A stretch of DNA of 64,000 bases, taken from assembly GCF_050632395.1 (NCBI RefSeq), contig NZ_CP192600.1:4030001-4094000 (forward strand), read 5' to 3'. A program made the position numbers and the translations under genes. Source of the stretch: JAUYQR01 sp050632395 (GTDB lineage Bacteria > Pseudomonadota > Alphaproteobacteria > Rhodobacterales > Rhodobacteraceae). This document shows positions 59,798 through 64,000 of this stretch, one piece after another. Each line of letters begins with the position of its first letter. Position 1 is the stretch's first letter. The notes beneath the pieces are model-generated. The model was not told the origin of the DNA. It searched no databases and saw only the letters and a list, made by a program, of their open reading frames with translations.

Positions 59798-61549
59798 GTG
59801 TTTGCAGAACCACTCTTTCGAAAGCCGACGCATTTTCTGTTCTTCACCGGCAAGGGCGGGGTGGGAAAGACCTCGCTCAGTTGCGCGGTGGCGCTGGGTT
59901 TGGCGGATGCCGGCAAGCGGGTCTTGCTGGTCAGCACCGATCCCGCCTCGAACCTCGACGAAATGCTGGGTGCGACGCTTTCCGACCAACCCACGGCGAT
60001 CCCCGGTGCGGCCGGCTTGTTTGCCATGAACATCGACCCTGACAAGGCGGCCGAGGCTTATCGAGCGCGGGTAATCGACCAACTGGGACCGGACGTGGGG
60101 GAGGACGAAAAGGCGACCGTGCGCGAGCAGCTTTCGGGCGCCTGCACGATCGAAATCGCGGCCTTCGACGAATTTGTCGGTCTCCTTGCCGGTGATGCGC
60201 CGGAGTATGATCATATCATTTTCGACACCGCGCCGACCGGCCATACGCTGCGATTGCTCAGCCTTCCGCGCGCGTGGACGGGCTTTCTCCACGGCAATGA
60301 TCGTGGAGCCTCCTGTCTGGGCCCACATTCGGGTCTGAAGATGCAAGAAACGCGCTTCCGGGCCGCGCTGGATGCTTTGGCTGACCCCGAGCGCAGTTCG
60401 ATCGTCCTTGTGACGCGTGCCGACCGCGGGGCTGTGCGCGAGGCATCGCGGACCTCGGATGAGTTGCGGGCGTTGGGGCTGGCGAACCAGCGGTTGGTCG
60501 TGAACGGCGTGTTCCATGCGAGTGGGCAAGGCGACCCGGTTGCGAATGGACTGGCCCGCGATCACGCTGCGGTTCTGGCGCAACTGCCGCCAAACCTTGC
60601 CGCGCTTCCCCGCAGCGAGGTGCCGTTGCGGTCGTTCGACATGGTCGGGCTGCCCGCCTTGCGCGCACTGTTCCGGGCCGACGAGATGACAAAGGATATG
60701 GCCGCGCTCCCGCCAGACATTGACGAACCCGGCCTTGCCGCGATGGTGGATGATCTGGCACGGGCCGGTCGCGGGTTGGTCATGGTGATGGGCAAGGGTG
60801 GCGTGGGCAAGACAACCGTTGCCGCAGCCATCGCTGTGGGGTTGGTCAAGCGTGGGCATCAAGTGCATCTTACGACGACAGACCCCGCGGCACATGTGGC
60901 GCTGGTGATGGACGGCAACCTTTCCGGCCTCACCGTCGACCGCATCGATCCAATTGCCGAAACCACCCGTTACGTGGAAAAGATCATGGCCACCAAAGGG
61001 CGCGATCTGGACGAGGCAGACCGCGCCCTGATGCTCGAAGACCTCGCGTCGCCCTGCACGGAAGAGGTGGCGGTGTTCCATGCCTTCTCGCGGATCGTCG
61101 CAGAAGCCCGGAGTGCGTTTGTCGTGGTCGATACAGCGCCCACCGGCCACACGCTGCTGCTGCTTGACGCGACGGGCGCCTATCACCGCCAGATGACGCA
61201 GGACATGGGCGCAATCCAGGGCCGGATCGTGACGCCGCTGATGCGACTTCAAGACCCCGATTACACACGGGTGGTGCTTGTGGCCTTGCCGGAAATCACC
61301 CCTGTCTCCGAGGCAGCGAGCCTTCAGGAGGACTTGCGTCGGGCAAAGATCGAGCCGTGGGCCTGGGTGGTCAATCGCGCCATGTCAAAAACGGGAACGA
61401 CCGACCGTTTGCTGCGTAAGCGGATCGTGTCCGAGGCGGCGCAGATCACCCGGATCCGCAGCGGGCTTGCGGAGCGGTTGTATGTCTTGCCGTTCTGCCC
61501 CGAACCGCCTGTCGGGGTGGATCGGCTATCGGACCTTACCCGAGAGTAG
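59798..61549 (+). CDS. arsA: arsenical pump-driving ATPase (ArsA)
   Basis: Cytosolic ATPase, 583 aa, the usual length, that drives arsenite or antimonite export. Two tandem halves each have a deviant Walker A: FFTGKGGVGKTS (about 16-27) and VMGKGGVGKTT (about 330-340), with VSTDPASN and TTTDPAAH switch motifs and DTAPTGHTLRLL and DTAPTGHTLLLL. The three metalloid-binding cysteines are present at about 116 (GACTIEIAAF), 173 (GASCLGPHS) and 420 (LASPCTEEVAVF). It starts with GTG after GAGGAA. No arsB, arsD or arsR lies within the window, which is unusual. Confidence 0.93.
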   Translation: MFAEPLFRKPTHFLFFTGKGGVGKTSLSCAVALGLADAGKRVLLVSTDPASNLDEMLGATLSDQPTAIPGAAGLFAMNIDPDKAAEAYRARVIDQLGPDVGEDEKATVREQLSGACTIEIAAFDEFVGLLAGDAPEYDHIIFDTAPTGHTLRLLSLPRAWTGFLHGNDRGASCLGPHSGLKMQETRFRAALDALADPERSSIVLVTRADRGAVREASRTSDELRALGLANQRLVVNGVFHASGQGDPVANGLARDHAAVLAQLPPNLAALPRSEVPLRSFDMVGLPALRALFRADEMTKDMAALPPDIDEPGLAAMVDDLARAGRGLVMVMGKGGVGKTTVAAAIAVGLVKRGHQVHLTTTDPAAHVALVMDGNLSGLTVDRIDPIAETTRYVEKIMATKGRDLDEADRALMLEDLASPCTEEVAVFHAFSRIVAEARSAFVVVDTAPTGHTLLLLDATGAYHRQMTQDMGAIQGRIVTPLMRLQDPDYTRVVLVALPEITPVSEAASLQEDLRRAKIEPWAWVVNRAMSKTGTTDRLLRKRIVSEAAQITRIRSGLAERLYVLPFCPEPPVGVDRLSDLTRE

Positions 61550-61653
61550 GGCTCAGAGAGGGTTGGTCAGGTCAGCTCCCTGCGGCTTTGGCATTGTCCG
61601 AAGCCATGCGACGCGCCTTTGCGCCAGCGAAACCCTTGCGCGGTAGCGCGGCC

Positions 61654-62016
61654 CTATTCGGCGCTCCGCTGTTCGGCCACACTCAGCAAGGCTTCCAGAA
61701 GCGCCAAGGCGACCATCCGACCAGCACCCAGCCCCACCACTTCAATCTCGTCGCTCCCTCGCGTCTCGCGCAAGGAGCAGCGCCAATGACCATCCGGCTC
61801 AGTCGCCTTGCCGGTCAGGTTGATCGACCAGCTCGGCAACGCAATATCAATCAGGTGCAGCACGGCCTCGACCGGTTGTTCCCCCGGCTCTGACGGCACC
61901 GGCACGGCGGGAAACACGCGACGAAGCACCTCTGCCGCATCGGTCAGCAAAGCGCCGTCCAGCGCTGCCGCGCCCTTGACCCGTTGCATCATGCTCAGGA
62001 TGTCGGTCTTGGTCAT
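61654..62016 (-). CDS. hypothetical protein, divergent from ppsA
   Basis: Small protein, 120 aa, not recognised. It starts MTKTDILSMMQRVKGAAALD, five bases after GGAGG. The middle holds DAAEVLRRVFPAVPVPSEPG and VLHLIDIALPSWSINLTGKA; the end is helical (RMVALALLEALLSVAEQRS). No signal peptide or membrane helix. Earlier in-frame starts at 62028 and 62046 are less likely. It is divergent from ppsA and convergent with arsA. The shared 135-base promoter holds an FNR-like box. Confidence 0.7.
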   Translation of the reverse strand: MTKTDILSMMQRVKGAAALDGALLTDAAEVLRRVFPAVPVPSEPGEQPVEAVLHLIDIALPSWSINLTGKATEPDGHWRCSLRETRGSDEIEVVGLGAGRMVALALLEALLSVAEQRSAE

Positions 62017-62072
62017 CTCGGCCTCCATTTCTTGATCTTCCTTCATTAGGCCACTTGATTCCCCGGCCCGCC

Positions 62073-62086
62073 TTGATCCCAGTCAA
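62073..62086. promoter_or_regulatory. candidate FNR/FnrL box upstream of ppsA
   Basis: TTGATcccaGTCAA matches the FNR consensus TTGAT-N4-ATCAA with one mismatch. It is centred about 72 bases before the ppsA ATG and 64 bases before the divergent small gene. This is a plausible activation distance for oxygen-dependent control of either gene. Confidence 0.5.
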
Positions 62087-62151
62087 GACCGGCCGCGAGA
62101 AGAAGGAGCATAATTATCTTTGCCGTTGTCCCAATCCGGAAGGAGAGCGCG

Positions 62152-64000
62152 ATGCCGAAGAAATCCGTGAACGTCATGTGGTTCGAAGACCTGTCGCGCG
62201 GCGATGTCGCCCTCGTCGGCGGCAAGAACAGTTCGCTGGGAGAGATGGTCCGTCAACTCGGCAAAAAGGGAATAAAAGTCCCCGGCGGTTTTGCCACCAC
62301 CGCCGATGCCTACCGCGCCTATCTAACCGCCAATGCCCTTGAAGCAAGAATCGACGATGTCATCTCGCATTGGCAGGATCAGAAGATCCCCCTGCATGAC
62401 GCAGGGATGCAAGTGCGCGCGATGATCCTGCAGGGTGACTTTCCCGACGACATCCGCGACGACATCCTGTCGTCCTATCGCGAGTTGTCGCGCCGCGCCG
62501 GAACCACCGACCTGCCCGTCGCCGTCCGCTCGTCTGCCACGGCAGAAGACCTTCCGGACGCGAGCTTTGCCGGTCAGCAGGAAACCTATCTGAACGTGCG
62601 GGGCGAAAAAGCTCTGTTGGCCGCCTGTCGGCGCTGCTACGCCTCGCTTTTCACTGACCGGGCCATCACTTACCGCCAGATTCAAGGCTTCGGCCATACC
62701 AAGGTCGCGCTCTCGATCGGTGTGCAGCGCATGGTGCGGTCCGATACCGGCGGCTCGGGCGTGATGTTTTCAATCGACACTGAAAGCGGCTTTGACAAGA
62801 TCGCCCTCATTACCGCCGCCTGGGGCCTTGGCGAAAACGTCGTCCAGGGCGCGGTAGACCCCGACGAATACGAAGTCTACAAACCCTTCCTTTCAGACAA
62901 ATCCCTCATCCCCATCGTCAAGAAGTCGCTCGGCGCGAAAGAGATCAAGATGATCTACGCCGGCACCACAAGCGGCGAGACGAAGAACGTCCCCACCTCC
63001 AAGGCCGAAAGGGCTGCCTTTGTCCTCAGCGATGCCGAGATTCTCGACCTCGCCCGCATGGCAACGACGATCGAAGCGCATTACGGCCAGCCGATGGACA
63101 TGGAATGGGCCCGCGACGGCGATACGGGCGAATTGTTCATCGTTCAGGCACGCCCCGAGACCGTGCAATCCCGCCTGGATGCCGGAGCCATCAAGTCCTA
63201 TGCGGTAAAGAAGTCGGGCAAGGTGCTTCTGAAAGGTCTCAGCGTCGGGTCTGCCGTCGCCACCGGCCGGGTCAGCATCATTGAATCCGCCAGTGAGATC
63301 GACCAATTCATCGACGGCTCGATCCTTGTGACCTCCACGACTGACCCCGACTGGGTTCCGATCATGAAGCGTGCCTCTGCCATCGTCACCGACCATGGCG
63401 GCCGAACCAGCCATGCCGCCATTGTCAGCCGCGAGCTCGGCTTGCCCGCCATCGTCGGCACCGGCAATGCCACGCATGTCCTGCATGACGACCAAGAGGT
63501 GACCGTTTCTTGCGCTGGCGGCGACGAAGGCGTGATCTATGAAGGCATTGCCAACTTTGCCACCGAGGTCCTGCGCGTCGACGACCTGCCCAAGACACGC
63601 ACGCAGATCATGCTGAACCTTGCCAACCCCTCTGCCGCCTTTCGCTGGTGGCGGCTGCCATTTGACGGCGTCGGCCTTGCCCGAATGGAATTCGTGGTGA
63701 ACAACGCCCTCAAGGTTCACCCGATGGCGCTGGTGCATTTCGACCGCCTGAAGGACGATGCCGCCAAGGCCCAGATCGCCGAGCTGACCAAGTCCTTCCC
63801 CGACAAGACCGAATACTTCATCGACGGCCTCGCCCGCGGCCTCTCGCAGATCGCCGCCGTCGCCTACCCGCGCCCGGTCATCGTGCGGATGAGTGACTTC
63901 AAGACCAACGAGTATGCCGAACTTCTGGGGGGACGCGAATTCGAACCGCATGAAGAGAACCCGATGATCGGCTTCCGTGGGGCCTCGCGCTACTACTCGC
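62152..64000 (+). CDS. ppsA: phosphoenolpyruvate synthase, C-terminus beyond right edge
   Basis: Converts pyruvate and ATP to phosphoenolpyruvate, AMP and phosphate in gluconeogenesis. 616 codons are visible of roughly 790. ATG at 62152 follows AGGAG. The N-terminal ATP-grasp domain has VALVGGKNSSLGEMVRQLGK, PVAVRSSATAEDLPDASFAG and WGLGENVVQGAVDPDEY. The swivelling phosphohistidine domain holds the catalytic His in DHGGRTSHAAIVSRELGLPA. The C-terminal pyruvate barrel begins with GVGLARMEFVVNN and breaks off after NPMIGFRGASRYYS. It could be a pyruvate-phosphate-dikinase-like relative, but these motifs fit PpsA. Confidence 0.93.
   Translation, partial: MPKKSVNVMWFEDLSRGDVALVGGKNSSLGEMVRQLGKKGIKVPGGFATTADAYRAYLTANALEARIDDVISHWQDQKIPLHDAGMQVRAMILQGDFPDDIRDDILSSYRELSRRAGTTDLPVAVRSSATAEDLPDASFAGQQETYLNVRGEKALLAACRRCYASLFTDRAITYRQIQGFGHTKVALSIGVQRMVRSDTGGSGVMFSIDTESGFDKIALITAAWGLGENVVQGAVDPDEYEVYKPFLSDKSLIPIVKKSLGAKEIKMIYAGTTSGETKNVPTSKAERAAFVLSDAEILDLARMATTIEAHYGQPMDMEWARDGDTGELFIVQARPETVQSRLDAGAIKSYAVKKSGKVLLKGLSVGSAVATGRVSIIESASEIDQFIDGSILVTSTTDPDWVPIMKRASAIVTDHGGRTSHAAIVSRELGLPAIVGTGNATHVLHDDQEVTVSCAGGDEGVIYEGIANFATEVLRVDDLPKTRTQIMLNLANPSAAFRWWRLPFDGVGLARMEFVVNNALKVHPMALVHFDRLKDDAAKAQIAELTKSFPDKTEYFIDGLARGLSQIAAVAYPRPVIVRMSDFKTNEYAELLGGREFEPHEENPMIGFRGASRYYS

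Noticed and set aside
1..64000. tRNA, rRNA or CRISPR sequences
   Set aside because: No TψC-loop-like GGTTCGAATCC with a matching cloverleaf, no ribosomal RNA stretches, and no regularly spaced repeats were found by reading.

Overview
The window is GC-rich, densely packed chromosomal DNA. It looks like an alphaproteobacterium of the Rhodobacteraceae type (Rhodobacter/Gemmobacter/Tabrizicola-like). The evidence is the long same-strand operons with 1-4 base ATGA/TGATG overlaps, the many ABC uptake systems with GntR, LacI, LysR and AraC regulators, the split inositol cluster, the polyhydroxybutyrate depolymerase next to a CopG-like protein, and FNR-type boxes of the TTGAx-N4-xTCAA kind. I see no rRNA, tRNA or CRISPR array. 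The only mobile DNA is one decayed IS3-type element.

Layout. 1-8.5 kb: a divergent sugar/sugar-acid locus. On the minus strand are an SDR dehydrogenase, a glucarate-dehydratase-like enolase-superfamily enzyme, a complete carbohydrate ABC importer and a GntR regulator cut by the left edge. On the plus strand are a sterol-desaturase-like membrane protein and an SMP-30 lactonase. Dehydrogenase, lactonase and dehydratase together suggest an oxidative, non-phosphorylating sugar route. 8.5-10.2 kb: CopG-like protein and PHB depolymerase. 10.2-14.4 kb: a three-gene ABC exporter (ATPase, FtsX-like permease, HlyD-like adaptor) with an FNR-like box upstream. 14.5-23.3 kb: a myo-inositol cluster, iolD-iolC-iolB-aldolase on minus and two Gfo/Idh dehydrogenases plus iolE on plus, with a LacI regulator. 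A perfect 16-base LacI-type palindrome lies in the divergent promoter. iolA is absent.

23.4-29.6 kb: a Liv-type ABC importer operon ending in an Asp/Glu/hydantoin-racemase family gene, with a divergent GntR regulator and a strong dyad in the shared promoter. 30-37.6 kb: an EamA transporter, a large SARP/BTAD-TPR regulator, a DUF1194 (VWA) protein, a universal stress protein, a TerC-family membrane protein and a LysR regulator. The LysR start overlaps the end of a probable frameshifted small gene. 38.2-41.8 kb: a polar amino-acid ABC importer without its ATPase, then a methyltransferase. 42.0-43.2 kb: the broken IS3 element, with an extra copy of its end 50 bases outside it.

44.2-59.5 kb is the most interesting part. 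It holds a LysR regulator, then pxpA, a biotin carrier, a biotin carboxylase, pxpB and pxpC. Domain by domain this is a split urea-carboxylase-like machine paired with a LamB/YcsF hydrolase. Next come an AraC regulator, hydantoinase/oxoprolinase hyuB and hyuA, a complete Liv transporter (livGFHM plus binding protein) and a GNAT acetyltransferase, facing a cupin/SnoaL fusion protein. Two mechanistically different cyclic-amide-opening systems sit side by side with their own importer, so I infer uptake and catabolism of a lactam, hydantoin or 5-oxoproline-like compound. 59.8-64 kb: an arsA-type ATPase without other ars genes, a small unknown gene, and the start of ppsA (phosphoenolpyruvate synthase), which runs off the right edge and has an FNR-like box upstream.

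All functions are from reading sequence motifs and gene context. No database search was run.
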